DNA of 64,000 nucleotides from Acinetobacter baretiae (lineage in GTDB: Bacteria > Pseudomonadota > Gammaproteobacteria > Pseudomonadales > Moraxellaceae): positions 124,001 to 188,000 of the forward strand of contig NZ_VTDM01000001.1 in assembly GCF_015627105.1 (NCBI RefSeq), given 5' to 3'. The position numbers and the translations under genes are program-made. The notes beneath the pieces were generated by a model. It was given only the letters and a program-made list of their open reading frames with translations, did no database searches and was not told where the DNA came from. Below, piece by piece: positions 49,637 to 60,635 of this stretch; positions within the stretch are counted from its first letter, which is position 1; every line of letters starts with the position of its first letter.

Positions 49637-50284
49637 ATGGCGTATTACGTATTGATTTTAGGGTTTTTGTGTTTATCTTGCGGCATCTATATGCTCCTAA
49701 ATATAAATCTGCATACACTAGATAACAACCTACTTCTTCTAATCACACAATACCGCTCTACGTTTTTAAATGATTTCAGCATACTTCTTTCTAAACTTGG
49801 GGGTATGCCTGCTTTCATTTTTGTTGTATTTGCTTATTTTGTTTGGTTTATACGAAAAAAGAGGTTCACTCAAACTATTTACTTATTACTAAGCAGTGTG
49901 GGTTCTATTTTTATAGGATGGTCACTGAAGTATGTGGTAGATCGTGGTCGGCCTCAAATAATAGAACATCTGGTTCAAAGTTATGGTGCATCTTTCCCGA
50001 GTGCTCATAGCCTATATGCAGCTGTTCTAGCAAGCTTTATTGCACTATTTATCTGTAAAGACTCACAAAAAAAGAGTGCTAAAATATTGTTATTTTTAGT
50101 TTTCTTCTGGCCTCTGTTCATGGGGGTTTCTCGTGTTTACTTAGGAGTGCATTATCCATCAGATGTACTCGCTGGTTGGGGTATCGGTTTTATTTGGGTA
50201 AGTTTGCTTTACTTGTTTTATCAGAAAAAGTATATGCCCCATTGTGGTGAAAAATCAAAGTTAAAAATAGAGGTGAAATCATGA
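49637..50284 (+). CDS. PAP2-type membrane phosphatase
   Basis: This is a lipid phosphate phosphatase of the inner membrane, 215 residues with about six hydrophobic segments. The three phosphatase motifs are present: KYVVDRGRP (about 96-104), PSAHS (about 118-122) and SRVYLGVHYPSDV (about 161-173). Substrates could be undecaprenyl pyrophosphate, phosphatidic acid or PGP. Its TGA overlaps the adeI ATG (ATGA), so it is the first gene of the adeIJK operon. A basic tail (CGEKSKLKIEVKS) follows the last helix. Confidence 0.88.
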   Translation: MAYYVLILGFLCLSCGIYMLLNINLHTLDNNLLLLITQYRSTFLNDFSILLSKLGGMPAFIFVVFAYFVWFIRKKRFTQTIYLLLSSVGSIFIGWSLKYVVDRGRPQIIEHLVQSYGASFPSAHSLYAAVLASFIALFICKDSQKKSAKILLFLVFFWPLFMGVSRVYLGVHYPSDVLAGWGIGFIWVSLLYLFYQKKYMPHCGEKSKLKIEVKS

Positions 50285-51543
50285 GGTCAGCTAAATTTTT
50301 AGCACCAGCGCTAAGCATATGTGCTTTAGCACTCAGCCTAACATTAGTAGGTTGTGGTAAAAATGAATCGAGTCAAAACAATGCCGCAGGAGGAGGTAAC
50401 CAACAAGCGCCTAAACCCGAAGTTGGTGTAATCACAGCACAAGCACAAGGTATTGCACAGTCAATTGTATTGTCGGGGCGTACCACAGCATATCAAGTAG
50501 CTGAGATTAGACCACAAACCAGTGGTATTGTTTTACGTCGCTTATTTACCGAAGGTAGCTATGTTCGTGAAGGTCAAGCACTCTATGAGCTAGATTCTCG
50601 CAGTAACAATGCAACTGTAGAAAATGCTAAAGCAAGTTTAATGCAACAAAAAGCCAATCTTCTCGCTTTAGAAACCAAATTACGTCGCTATCAACAATTA
50701 CTTGCAAGCAATGCCATTGCAAAACAAGATTTCGATGACTTAACAGGTCAAGTCAATGTTGCTAAAGCACAAGTTGCGGCATCTCAAGCGCAAGTGAGTA
50801 ACAGCGAAATTGATCTAGGCTATTCAACCATTCGTGCACCTATTTCTGGCCAATCTAGCCAATCTAATGTCACTGTCGGTGCTTTAGTCACTGCGGGGCA
50901 AACCAATGCAATGACTACGATTCGTCAACTTGATCCAATTTATGTAGACATTAATCAATCAAGTAGTGATTTATTACGTTTACGCCAAAGTTTAAGCCAA
51001 GGTACGATTGATCGTAGCAACAATACCAAAGTTCGCTTAAAACTCGAAGATGGTACGTACTATCAAAATGAAGGCAATTTAGCCTTTTCAGATGCTAGTG
51101 TAAATGAGCAAACAGGGACTGTTACTTTACGTGCAGTATTTCCAAACCCTAAACACCTACTCTTACCTGGTATGTATTCACAAGCAGAAATTGTACAAGG
51201 TGTTGTACCTAATGCATTTTTGATTCCACAAATGGCTGTATCTCGTTTGCCTTCTGGCCAAGCAGCAGCACTGGTTGTCAATCAAAAAGGCGTGATTGAG
51301 TCTCGTATTGTTGAAACCAATGGTACGCAAGGGCAAAATTGGATTATTACTAAAGGTCTAACCAATGGTGATCGTGTGATTGTAGATGGTGTGGCTAAAG
51401 TGAAAGAAGGTATGGAAGTTAATACAAAACCATATCAAAGCCATACACCAGCTCCTGCAGCAGCAAACAAACCAAATGATGCGGCAAAAACGAGTAGTAC
51501 AGCGAGCGAGCCAAGTACTCAACAACAAAAATCAACCGTTTAA
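50281..51543 (+). CDS. adeI: RND efflux membrane fusion protein AdeI
   Basis: This is the periplasmic adaptor of the AdeIJK multidrug pump. It has 420 residues. It is a lipoprotein: the lipobox LVGC puts Cys near residue 25. PEVGVITAQAQGIAQSIVLSG marks the start of the mature domain, and the lipoyl halves hold VREGQALYELDSR and IDLGYSTIRAPISGQ. A coiled-coil hairpin (about 115-185) lies between. Two thirds of it resembles A. baumannii AdeI as I recall it. It is translationally coupled to the PAP2 gene. Confidence 0.93.
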   Translation: MRSAKFLAPALSICALALSLTLVGCGKNESSQNNAAGGGNQQAPKPEVGVITAQAQGIAQSIVLSGRTTAYQVAEIRPQTSGIVLRRLFTEGSYVREGQALYELDSRSNNATVENAKASLMQQKANLLALETKLRRYQQLLASNAIAKQDFDDLTGQVNVAKAQVAASQAQVSNSEIDLGYSTIRAPISGQSSQSNVTVGALVTAGQTNAMTTIRQLDPIYVDINQSSSDLLRLRQSLSQGTIDRSNNTKVRLKLEDGTYYQNEGNLAFSDASVNEQTGTVTLRAVFPNPKHLLLPGMYSQAEIVQGVVPNAFLIPQMAVSRLPSGQAAALVVNQKGVIESRIVETNGTQGQNWIITKGLTNGDRVIVDGVAKVKEGMEVNTKPYQSHTPAPAAANKPNDAAKTSSTASEPSTQQQKSTV

Positions 51544-51556
51544 AGGATAGGATACA

Positions 51557-54500
51557 ATGGCTCGATTCTTTATTCACCGCCCCATTTTTGCATGGGTGAT
51601 TGCTTTAGTCATTATGCTTGCAGGGATCATTTCTTTGCTCAGAATGCCTATTTCGCAATATCCAACCATTGCGCCACCAAAGATTTCCATTAGTGCTGTC
51701 TACCCTGGTGCATCTGCAGAAACCATCGAAAATACCGTCACCCAAGTCATTGAACAACAGATGAATGGGTTAGATGGCTTACGTTATATTAGCTCAACCA
51801 GTTCCGCCACAGGTGCTGTGAGCATTGAAGTTAACTTTAATCAAGGTGTTAACCCTGATATTGCACAAGTTCAAGTACAGAACAAACTGCAAACAGCAAC
51901 ATCTTCATTACCCGATGTCGTACAACGCCAAGGGATTACAGTTAAGAAGTCTGGTGCCAGTTTCTTACAAGTACTTTCCTTTTACTCTCCAGATAATTCT
52001 CTTGATGGCGCATTCATTAAAGATTACGTCAATAGTCACATCTTTGATACTTTAAGCCGTGTCAGTGGTGTCGGTGAAGTCCAAGTATTTGGTGGATCTT
52101 ACTCGATGCGTATTTGGCTAGATCCAGCAAAACTCAATAGCTATCAACTCACACCAAGTGATATTTCAGCCGCCATTCAAGCGCAAAATGCACAGGTGGG
52201 TGTTGGTCAAATTGGTGGAGCACCTTCTGTTCCGGGTCAAATTATTAATGCAACAGTCAATGCACAAAGCTTATTGCAAACGCCTGAACAATTTAAAAAC
52301 ATTATTTTAAAAAATAATGGCGGTGCAATTGTTCATTTAAGTGATGTCGCTAAAGTAGAGCTTGGTTCTTCTGACTATGCATATGATAGTAAATTTAATG
52401 GTAAACCAGCTGCAGGTATTGCACTTCGCTTATCAACAGGTGCCAATGCTTTAGATACTTCAAAAAATATTGAAAAAGCGCTCGAACAACTTCGTCCGAA
52501 CTACCCTGCTGGCTTAAAAGATGATATCGCTTTTGACAGTACGCCATTTATTAAAATTTCGATTGAAAATGTGGCACGTACCTTGGTTGAAGCGGTCATT
52601 TTAGTCTTTATTGTCATGTTCTTGTTCTTACAAAACTGGCGTGCAACTATTATTCCAACACTTGCAGTACCCGTTGTTGTATTAGGTACTTTTGCGGTGA
52701 TTGGTACATTAGGCTTCTCTATCAATACATTAACCATGTTTGCCATGGTGTTAGCTATTGGTCTATTGGTCGATGATGCGATTGTTGTCGTGGAAAACGT
52801 AGAACGGATCATGGTCGAAGAGCACTTAGACCCTGTCACGGCAACTGAAAACTCCATGACCCAAATTTCAGGGGCATTGGTTGGTATTACTACCGTATTA
52901 ACGGCCGTGTTTGTACCTATGGCATTTTTCACAGGCACAACAGGGGTAATTTATCGCCAATTTTCTATTACACTTGTGACAGCGATGGTCTTGTCATTGA
53001 TCGTTGCGTTAACATTTACACCTGCACTATGTGCAACCATTTTAAAGCAACACGAAAAAGATAAACCTGAAAGTCAATCAATTGTTGCTAAGTTTTTTAG
53101 ATGGTTTAACCACAGTTTTGAACGTATTTCACAAAAATATCAAAACGGTGTGAACCGTATGACGCATCATCGTCTATTGTCTGGTATTTTCTACATTGCT
53201 ATAGTTGCTGTTTTAGGTCTATTGGTTAAATCACTGCCAAACTCATTCTTACCCGATGAAGACCAAGGGGTCATTATGACCTTAGTACAGCTACCACCGA
53301 ATGCAAGTTTAGAACGTACAGGTAAAGCATTAGATGAGATTGAACAATACTTCACGCATCAAGAAAAAAATGCAGTTGAGTCTGTGTTTACAGTATCAGG
53401 ATTTTCATTTACAGGACAAGGCCAAAACCAAGGTCTCGCTTTCGTTAAACTCAAAGATTGGAAAGACCGAAAATCTCCAGACGTACAAATTGGAGCAGTT
53501 ACAGGTCGTGCTATGGCCCTCAATGGCATAGTAAAAGATGCATCTTTGATTTTCCCATTACAACTTCCTGCAATGCCTGAGCTTGGTACAAGTGCTGGCT
53601 TTGACTTTATGTTAAAGGATGTTGGTAATAATGGTCATGCAAAACTCGTTGCAGCACGTAATACAATACTAGGCCTTGCATCTCAAGATAAGCGTATTGG
53701 AAATATCAGACCTAATGGTATGGAAGACACTGCCCAGTATCAGATCAATATCGATAAATCTAAAGCAGGTAGCTTAGGTGTAAGTATTGCTGATATTAAT
53801 AGTGCAATGAGTGTCGCTTGGGGCGGTAGTTATGTGAATGACTTCCTTGATCAAGGCCGTATCAAGAAAGTGTACTTACAAGGTGAATCGTCATCTCGCA
53901 TGCAACCTGAAGATTTAAATAAATGGTATGTGCGTAACAACGTTGGCAGTATGGTTCCTTTCTCTGCATTTACTACAGGTTATTGGTCTTACGGCTCACC
54001 AAGCTTAATTCGCTATAACAGTTCATCTGCAATGGGACTACAAGGTGGTCCTGCACCGGGTGTCAGCTCGGGTGAAGCAATGCAAGCAATGCAAGACATT
54101 ATGCAAAAGCTTCCAGAAATGGGGATGACAGGATTCTCTTATGAATGGACAGGTTTATCTTTAGAAGAAAAAGATTCAAGTGGACAAGGTATTTATGTAT
54201 ACGGACTATCTATCTTGATTATTTTCCTTTGCCTTGCAGCCATATATGAAAGCTGGTCTATTCCATTTTCAGTATTACTCGTTATTCCAATTGGTATTAT
54301 TGGTGCAGTCTCTTTAACATTCTTTGGGTTTTATGTACTCAAAAATCCAAACCTTGTGAATAATATTTACTTTCAGGTCGGTATTATTTCGGTCATTGGT
54401 TTATCGGCAAAAAATGCGATCCTTATTGTAGAGTTTGCAAAAGAGCTCCAAGAAAAAGGAGAAGAATTATTTGATGCCACTCTACACGCTGCTAAAATGC

Positions 54501-54733
54501 GTTTACGTCCAATTATTATGACCACTCTCGCTTTTGGTTTAGGTATTTTACCTTTAGCCATCTCTAGTGGTGCTGGTGCAGGAAGTCAACACTCTGTCGG
54601 ATATGCTGCACTTGGTGGTGTAATTAGCTCATGCTTACTGGGTATTTTCTTCATTCCTGTATTCTTCGTGTGGGTACGTAGCATTTTTAAATATAAACCA
54701 AAAACAACACCTTCTCAGGAGCATAATTCGTAA
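51557..54733 (+). CDS. adeJ: RND efflux transporter AdeJ
   Basis: This is the inner-membrane proton-driven pump of AdeIJK that exports beta-lactams, fluoroquinolones, tetracyclines and other drugs. It has 1058 residues, the same length as A. baumannii AdeJ. MARFFIHRPIFAWVIALVIM opens it. The proton relay aspartates are in LAIGLLVDDAIVVVENVERI, and the second half has VIGLSAKNAILIVEFAKEL with the relay Lys. FNQGVNPDIAQVQVQNKL is the porter-domain signature. The stop shares its last base with the adeK ATG (TAATG). Confidence 0.95.
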   Translation: MARFFIHRPIFAWVIALVIMLAGIISLLRMPISQYPTIAPPKISISAVYPGASAETIENTVTQVIEQQMNGLDGLRYISSTSSATGAVSIEVNFNQGVNPDIAQVQVQNKLQTATSSLPDVVQRQGITVKKSGASFLQVLSFYSPDNSLDGAFIKDYVNSHIFDTLSRVSGVGEVQVFGGSYSMRIWLDPAKLNSYQLTPSDISAAIQAQNAQVGVGQIGGAPSVPGQIINATVNAQSLLQTPEQFKNIILKNNGGAIVHLSDVAKVELGSSDYAYDSKFNGKPAAGIALRLSTGANALDTSKNIEKALEQLRPNYPAGLKDDIAFDSTPFIKISIENVARTLVEAVILVFIVMFLFLQNWRATIIPTLAVPVVVLGTFAVIGTLGFSINTLTMFAMVLAIGLLVDDAIVVVENVERIMVEEHLDPVTATENSMTQISGALVGITTVLTAVFVPMAFFTGTTGVIYRQFSITLVTAMVLSLIVALTFTPALCATILKQHEKDKPESQSIVAKFFRWFNHSFERISQKYQNGVNRMTHHRLLSGIFYIAIVAVLGLLVKSLPNSFLPDEDQGVIMTLVQLPPNASLERTGKALDEIEQYFTHQEKNAVESVFTVSGFSFTGQGQNQGLAFVKLKDWKDRKSPDVQIGAVTGRAMALNGIVKDASLIFPLQLPAMPELGTSAGFDFMLKDVGNNGHAKLVAARNTILGLASQDKRIGNIRPNGMEDTAQYQINIDKSKAGSLGVSIADINSAMSVAWGGSYVNDFLDQGRIKKVYLQGESSSRMQPEDLNKWYVRNNVGSMVPFSAFTTGYWSYGSPSLIRYNSSSAMGLQGGPAPGVSSGEAMQAMQDIMQKLPEMGMTGFSYEWTGLSLEEKDSSGQGIYVYGLSILIIFLCLAAIYESWSIPFSVLLVIPIGIIGAVSLTFFGFYVLKNPNLVNNIYFQVGIISVIGLSAKNAILIVEFAKELQEKGEELFDATLHAAKMRLRPIIMTTLAFGLGILPLAISSGAGAGSQHSVGYAALGGVISSCLLGIFFIPVFFVWVRSIFKYKPKTTPSQEHNS

Positions 54734-56190
54734 TGCAAAATATATGGTCTATTACAGGTCGTAGTCTTGCAGTATCTACGCTCGCAATTGCTTTGGCTGC
54801 CTGCCAAAGCATGCGTGGGCCAGAACCTGCCGTGAAAGCAGATATTCCTGCAAACTATGCTTCCTCAAATCAAGCACAAGGCAAATCGATTGCAGAACAA
54901 GGCTATAAAGACTTTTTTTCAGATGCTCGTCTAATTCAAGTCATTGATCTTGCACTCAATAATAATCGTGATTTACGTACCGCTGTACTCAATATTGAAA
55001 AAGCGCAAGCACAGTATCGAATTACTGAAAATAACCGCCTACCCACACTAAACGGTAGTACTACCTTTAATCGCGTTCAAAGTGCAGATACAGGTTATAA
55101 CCCTATCAGCGTCTACTCTGTGGGCTTGGCTGTCACCTCTTACGAATTAGATTTTTGGGGTCGTGTCAAAAGTCTTAAAGATGCAGCTTTAGATAACTAC
55201 TTAGCGCTACAAAGTACAAAAGATGCCACGCAAATTAGTTTAATTAGTAGTGTGTCTGAGGCATGGCTCAACTACTCTTACGCAAGTGCTAATTTGAAAC
55301 TTGCAGAAGACACACTAAAAACTCAACTTGAAGCATATCAGCTCAATAAAAAACGTTTTGATGTGGGTATTGATAGTGAGGTTCCATTACGTCAAGCAGA
55401 AATTTCTGTAGAAACAGCACGTGCAGATGTGGGTAATTATAAAACTCAAATGATGCAAGCCAGTAATGCACTGAACTTACTCGTTGGTCAAAGTGTACCT
55501 AAACAACTATTGCCAAGTACCAATATTAAACAAGTGACCAAAGAAAATGTATTTTCAACAGGTTTGAGTAGTGACTTGCTGACAAATCGTCCTGATTTAC
55601 AACAAGCGGCTTATAGTTTAAGTGCAATGGGTGCAAATATTGGCGCAGCCAAAGCACAACTCTACCCGAACATTAGTTTAACGAGCAGTGCAGGTCTTGC
55701 CTCTACAGATCTATCAGACTTGTTTAAATCAGGTTCATTTATTTGGTCAGTTGCACCATCATTAAACATTCCAATCTTTGATTGGGGTACACGTAAAGCA
55801 AATATCAAAATTGCAAAAATCAATCAAGAGATTGCTTTAGCCAGCTATGAAAAAAGCATTCAAACAGCGTTTAGAGAAGTGAGTGATGCTCTTGCAACCA
55901 AGCAAAATATTGGTGAAAGACTACAAGCACAAAACAACTTAGTGAATGCAACTAACCGAACCTATGCATTGTCAAATGCACGCTACCGTGCAGGAATTGA
56001 TGGTTATTTAACCGTTCTCAGTGCCCAAAAAGATGCTTATAATGCACAAAAATCATTATTGGCATTGGAACAATCTGCATTAAATAATCAAGTTGAACTC
56101 TACAAAACACTTGGTGGTGGTGTGAAAATGTACACTACCGACCAATTGGTACATCAAGCTGCAAGTGCAGACATTCAAAAATCACAATAA
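54733..56190 (+). CDS. adeK: RND efflux outer membrane channel AdeK
   Basis: This is the TolC-like outer membrane channel of AdeIJK. It has 485 residues. The signal peptide ends with ALAACQS, so it is lipidated at about Cys24. The OEP repeats contain ELDFWGRVKSLKDAALDNYL, GIDSEVPLRQAEISVETARA, LLTNRPDLQQAAYSLSAMGA and SFIWSVAPSLNIPIFDWGTR. A terminator closes the operon 4 bases after the stop. Confidence 0.94.
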   Translation: MQNIWSITGRSLAVSTLAIALAACQSMRGPEPAVKADIPANYASSNQAQGKSIAEQGYKDFFSDARLIQVIDLALNNNRDLRTAVLNIEKAQAQYRITENNRLPTLNGSTTFNRVQSADTGYNPISVYSVGLAVTSYELDFWGRVKSLKDAALDNYLALQSTKDATQISLISSVSEAWLNYSYASANLKLAEDTLKTQLEAYQLNKKRFDVGIDSEVPLRQAEISVETARADVGNYKTQMMQASNALNLLVGQSVPKQLLPSTNIKQVTKENVFSTGLSSDLLTNRPDLQQAAYSLSAMGANIGAAKAQLYPNISLTSSAGLASTDLSDLFKSGSFIWSVAPSLNIPIFDWGTRKANIKIAKINQEIALASYEKSIQTAFREVSDALATKQNIGERLQAQNNLVNATNRTYALSNARYRAGIDGYLTVLSAQKDAYNAQKSLLALEQSALNNQVELYKTLGGGVKMYTTDQLVHQAASADIQKSQ

Positions 56191-56193
56191 TGT

Positions 56194-56225
56194 AAAAAAA
56201 TGCCCAATTAATTGGGCATTTTTTA
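56194..56225 (+). terminator. Terminator of the PAP2-adeIJK operon
   Basis: AAAAATGCCCAAT and ATTGGGCATTTTT are perfect arms followed by T, starting 4 bases after the adeK stop. Confidence 0.95.
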
Positions 56226-56271
56226 TCACTTTAACTCACCACAAAAATTAAATTTTTATATAACAGTTACG

Positions 56272-56826
56272 CTAAATACTTTTAAATATATTTTTCTGAA
56301 TTTGCAACAGCATACGATATCTAATCCAACCACTGACAGGTCGTATTAAATACCAGTGAGGTCTGAATTTCACTAAAGCAGTTTGATCTATACACAACAC
56401 ACGAGTTTCTGTAGTCACCCTCACATACACGTCATTTATTTTCTGAATAGAAAAATATAAAGTGAGCTTAACATGATTTTTTTGACGAAAATCTAAAAAT
56501 GATAAACGATCTGTAATTCTGACTTGCCCATAATTCCATTTCCAAAGCTGTCCGACCAAACCAAAAATCACTTCTTGCTTATCTTTTATGTCCAATAAAG
56601 TGAAATGATCAAGGCTAAAAGGCGCTAATTTTGATTTTTCTTTACAGAAAAACTTATAAATTCGATATGGTAATTCTCTTAGAGCAATAGCACACCGAAA
56701 AAAACAATCATCATTTGTCTTATAGTTAAGAATAGCATTCATCGCCTGTTCAGGAGATGCTTTCATCTTCATGCAATGTTGTTCTCTATAACTATATGCA
56801 GGCAGATACTTAATATTTAATGTCAT
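56272..56826 (-). CDS. Unknown protein, possibly SRPBCC-like
   Basis: I do not firmly recognise this 184-residue protein. It starts MTLNIKYLPAYSYREQHCMK. The pattern YSYREQHCMKMKASPEQAM, then FTLLDIKDKQEVIFGLVGQL, then FRPHWYLIRPVSGWIRYRML resembles a lipid-binding SRPBCC/START-like family with a W-Y-x-x-I-R-P C-terminus. No signal peptide or membrane segment. It lies 15 bases downstream of another unknown gene on the same strand, so the pair is likely one transcript. The function is unknown. Confidence 0.6.
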   Translation of the reverse strand: MTLNIKYLPAYSYREQHCMKMKASPEQAMNAILNYKTNDDCFFRCAIALRELPYRIYKFFCKEKSKLAPFSLDHFTLLDIKDKQEVIFGLVGQLWKWNYGQVRITDRLSFLDFRQKNHVKLTLYFSIQKINDVYVRVTTETRVLCIDQTALVKFRPHWYLIRPVSGWIRYRMLLQIQKNIFKSI

Positions 56827-56841
56827 AGTTTAAGTGATGAT

Positions 56842-57522
56842 TTACTTGGAATGTAAAAATTTTAAAAAGTGATCTAAATAATATGGTGCAGACGCTAACT
56901 CCACCTCTTGACCAAGTGATGCTAAACGCTTATACGCCATATTTGTTGCAACTTGAATGACCCCATTTAAAGTTTTATTAACAACAAAATTAAACTTAAG
57001 TATGTCTTTAGGTTCACGAATCAGTTGCGTTACGCCTACATCAATAATTTTATTTAAACATACAAATGCATCTGCAATTGCAGGTTTATTCCCTTCTCGA
57101 ACGTGTCCAATGACCTGTAATGTTTTATTGATTAAAGTATCATCTACATCATAGCGTACATAAATATTTTCTCCTTCTTGTCGAATCATTGTCGTAAAAT
57201 AATTCACTAAAGGTTGCAAGCGTTCATTACTTAATAATGCAATAGACCACGGCAAGTATTTTCTTAGTGTGGTTAATACATGAGCAATTACTTTTTCAGA
57301 GTCTTCCGCAACTTTATGACTTTCAGGCTTGGTTAAACGCGTTTTTTGTTGTTCGAGTAAATCAATAAATACTTGCTGTACGATTTGTATAGACACATCG
57401 GCCAAAATATCACCCAAATCATGCGCAAGTTTTTGCTTTGCGCCTGAGTTTAATTGTTGTTGAAGCGCAATAAAACGCTGATACGTCTGTGTTTCAACCT
57501 TTAAATATACAGCATAAGACAT
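56842..57522 (-). CDS. Unknown helical protein
   Basis: This 226-residue protein starts MSYAVYLKVETQTYQRF at ATG 57522; a TTG at 57537 is less likely. It is helix-rich, with no signal or membrane segment: VIAHVLTTLRKYLPWSIALL, YVRYDVDDTLINKTLQVIGH and LASLGQEVELASAPYYLDHF are its most striking stretches. I do not recognise a family. It is upstream of the SRPBCC-like gene on the minus strand and divergent to valS (139 bases between the starts). Confidence 0.65.
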   Translation of the reverse strand: MSYAVYLKVETQTYQRFIALQQQLNSGAKQKLAHDLGDILADVSIQIVQQVFIDLLEQQKTRLTKPESHKVAEDSEKVIAHVLTTLRKYLPWSIALLSNERLQPLVNYFTTMIRQEGENIYVRYDVDDTLINKTLQVIGHVREGNKPAIADAFVCLNKIIDVGVTQLIREPKDILKFNFVVNKTLNGVIQVATNMAYKRLASLGQEVELASAPYYLDHFLKFLHSK

Positions 57523-57661
57523 AAATTCAAAAACCAAAAAATTTTTATATACACTAGCACGTTATTTCACGCCCTGTTACCGATATTGTCAATATACATG
57601 CTCTGCCAAGCATTATTTTTTTGCTACAATAGAGTAAATTTACTTTTGATCTGTTACCCCT

Positions 57662-60565
57662 ATGACCGACACGAATGCTAATTCAGCTCAAAATATTGCA
57701 ACAACCTACGATCCCACCGAAATTGAAAAAAAATGGTATCAAACTTGGGAAGAACGAGGCTATTTTAAGCCATCAGGTCAAGGCGATTCTTTTTGTATTA
57801 TGATTCCACCACCCAATGTGACTGGTAATTTGCACATGGGACATGGTTTTAACAATGCCATTATGGATGCCCTCACCCGCTATAATCGTATGATGGGAAA
57901 AAATACACTGTGGCAACCAGGCACAGACCATGCAGGTATTGCCACCCAAATGGTGGTTGAGCGTCAATTGGCAGCAGAAAATATTAGTCGCCATGATTTA
58001 GGTCGTGAAAAATTTATAGAAAAAATTTGGCAATGGAAAGAGCAGTCTGGTGGAAATATTACCCATCAAATTCGTCGCCTAGGCTCATCTGTAGACTGGT
58101 CACGTGAGCGTTTCACGATGGATGATGGCCTATCTAATGCCGTAAAAGAAGTCTTTGTACAACTACACGAACAAGGGCTGATTTATCGTGGTAAACGTTT
58201 GGTGAACTGGGATCCAAAACTACAAACGGCTTTATCTGATTTAGAAGTTGAAAATCATGAAGAACAAGGATCTTTATGGCATTTCAAATACTTTTTTGAA
58301 GACAAAAATCTCAATACCACTGAAGGTAAAAACTATTTGGTCGTGGCAACTACACGTCCAGAAACCTTATTTGGCGATACTGCTGTCGCTGTACACCCAG
58401 AAGATGAACGCTACAAACATCTCGTAGGTCAACATATTGTTCTGCCTATCACAGGACGTTTAGTACCAATTGTTGCCGATGAATATGTTGAAAAAGACTT
58501 TGGTACAGGCTGTGTGAAAATTACGCCTGCACATGACTTTAATGACTACGATGTAGGTAAACGCTGTAATCTTGCGATTATTAACATTTTAAATAAAAAT
58601 GCTGAAATTCTGTCTGAGTTTGAATATTTTGCCAAAGCAGGTGAATCAATTTCAAAAACAATTACAGCGCCAAGTGACTATGCTGGATTAGAACGTTTTG
58701 CCGCACGTAAAAAACTCGTTGCACAGGCTGAAGCGGAAGAATGGCTTGAAAAAATTGAACCCTATGATTTAAAAGCCCCGCGTGGTGACCGTTCAGGTGT
58801 GATTGTAGAACCACTCCTTACAGATCAATGGTATGTCAAAATTGCTCCTCTTGCAGCCCCTGCTGTTGAAGCTGTACAAGATGGACGCATTAAATTTGTC
58901 CCTGAACAATACACCAACATGTATATGGCATGGATGAATAACATTCAAGATTGGTGCATTTCACGTCAGCTTTGGTGGGGACATCGTATTCCTGCATGGT
59001 ATGACGCAAATGGTGGTATTTACGTTGGGCGCAATGAATCAGAAGTTCGTGAAAAATATGCACTCGATGAAAGTGTAACACTCAACCAAGATGACGATGT
59101 ACTCGATACATGGTTCTCTTCTGCATTATGGACGTTCTCTACACTCGGTTGGACGGGTAACGCAAAACAAGATGCTCAAAATGATATTTTAAAAACATTT
59201 CACCCAACCAATGTTTTAGTCACAGGATTTGATATTATCTTTTTCTGGGTTGCACGTATGATTATGATGACGATGCATTTCATGAAAAATGAAGATGGCT
59301 CAGCACAAATTCCGTTTAAAACCGTGTATGTGCATGGTCTTGTGCGTGATGGTGAAGGACAAAAAATGTCCAAATCAAAAGGCAATGTACTTGATCCGTT
59401 AGATCTGATTGATGGGATTGACCTAGAAACACTCGTACAAAAACGTACATCTGGGCTCATGAATCCTAAACAAGCAGGAAAAATTGAAAAGGCAACCCGT
59501 AAAGAATTCCCTGAAGGCATTAATGCCTATGGCACAGATGCTGTACGTTTTACGTTTTGTGCTCTTGCCAATACAGGTCGTGACATTAAATTTGATTTAA
59601 AACGTGTTGAAGGTTATCGTAACTTTTGTAATAAAATTTGGAATGCGACTCGTTTTGTCCTTATGAATGTAGAAGGTCAAAACATTGCTCAACATGCACA
59701 GCCTGAATTATGGGAATTACCAGAACAGTGGATTGTTAGCCGACTCCAAAAAGCAGAAGCCGATGTTCATCATGCATTTAGCACATATCGTCTAGATCTT
59801 GCCGCACAAACCATTTATGACTTCATTTGGAATGAATATTGCGATTGGTATGTCGAACTAACTAAGCCTGTACTAAACGATGAACAAGTCTCTGAAGCCC
59901 GCAAGTCAGAAGTACGTCGTGTATTACTTAGCGTGATGGAAGCTGCTTTACGCCTTGCTCACCCACTGATGCCTTATTTGACCGAAGAAATTTGGCAAAC
60001 ACTTGCACCAATGCTAGGCCAAAAAGCAGATACCATTATGACTGCGGCATATCCTATGCCAGATCAAGGCAAAATGAACGATCAAGCAGAAACAGACATG
60101 CAATGGTTACAAGGTCTTATTGGCGCTGTACGTAATATTCGTGGGGAAATGGGATTAGGTAATGCACGCCTATTACCTGTATTACTCAAAAACATATCGG
60201 ACATCGAACATACTCGTATTCAACGCATTGAGCCACTTTTTAAAGCCCTTGCAAAGGTTGAAAGTATTGAGTATCTCACTCAAGACCAAGAACCGCCATT
60301 ATCTTCATCGAGTGTTGTCGGTCACGCTTCTGTTTTTGTACCAATGAAAGGTTTAATCGACCCGAAAGCAGAGCTTGCTCGCTTACAAAAAGATCTCGAC
60401 AAAATTCAAAAACAGCATGATCAAATTGCCAATAAGCTTAGCAATGAAGGTTTTGTGAAAAAAGCACCGCCTGCTGTCGTAGATGGTGAAAAAGCCAAGT
60501 TGATTGAATTTGTCGAACAATTGAAAAAAGTACAGCATAATATGCAGCAAATCGCTGACTTATAA
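57662..60565 (+). CDS. valS: Valyl-tRNA synthetase
   Basis: It charges tRNA-Val and edits mischarged Thr. It has 967 residues. The class I HIGH motif reads [18 protein letters not shown] (about 49-66), and KMSKS is in [18 protein letters not shown] (about 568-585). The editing domain contains [20 protein letters not shown]. The C-terminal coiled-coil arm ([20 protein letters not shown]) is present. It is monocistronic, followed by a strong terminator. Confidence 0.98.
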   Translation: MTDTNANSAQNIATTYDPTEIEKKWYQTWEERGYFKPSGQGDSFCIMIPPPNVTGNLHMGHGFNNAIMDALTRYNRMMGKNTLWQPGTDHAGIATQMVVERQLAAENISRHDLGREKFIEKIWQWKEQSGGNITHQIRRLGSSVDWSRERFTMDDGLSNAVKEVFVQLHEQGLIYRGKRLVNWDPKLQTALSDLEVENHEEQGSLWHFKYFFEDKNLNTTEGKNYLVVATTRPETLFGDTAVAVHPEDERYKHLVGQHIVLPITGRLVPIVADEYVEKDFGTGCVKITPAHDFNDYDVGKRCNLAIINILNKNAEILSEFEYFAKAGESISKTITAPSDYAGLERFAARKKLVAQAEAEEWLEKIEPYDLKAPRGDRSGVIVEPLLTDQWYVKIAPLAAPAVEAVQDGRIKFVPEQYTNMYMAWMNNIQDWCISRQLWWGHRIPAWYDANGGIYVGRNESEVREKYALDESVTLNQDDDVLDTWFSSALWTFSTLGWTGNAKQDAQNDILKTFHPTNVLVTGFDIIFFWVARMIMMTMHFMKNEDGSAQIPFKTVYVHGLVRDGEGQKMSKSKGNVLDPLDLIDGIDLETLVQKRTSGLMNPKQAGKIEKATRKEFPEGINAYGTDAVRFTFCALANTGRDIKFDLKRVEGYRNFCNKIWNATRFVLMNVEGQNIAQHAQPELWELPEQWIVSRLQKAEADVHHAFSTYRLDLAAQTIYDFIWNEYCDWYVELTKPVLNDEQVSEARKSEVRRVLLSVMEAALRLAHPLMPYLTEEIWQTLAPMLGQKADTIMTAAYPMPDQGKMNDQAETDMQWLQGLIGAVRNIRGEMGLGNARLLPVLLKNISDIEHTRIQRIEPLFKALAKVESIEYLTQDQEPPLSSSSVVGHASVFVPMKGLIDPKAELARLQKDLDKIQKQHDQIANKLSNEGFVKKAPPAVVDGEKAKLIEFVEQLKKVQHNMQQIADL

Positions 60566-60576
60566 CCACGTCACTC

Positions 60577-60609
60577 ATATGGGCTAATTCAGATTAGCCC
60601 ATATTTTTA
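60577..60609 (+). terminator. Terminator of valS
   Basis: ATATGGGCTAAT and ATTAGCCCATAT are perfect 12-base arms with a four-base loop and a T run, 12 bases after the valS stop. Confidence 0.92.
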
Positions 60610-60635
60610 TGACCATTAAACCATTCAGGAACAGA

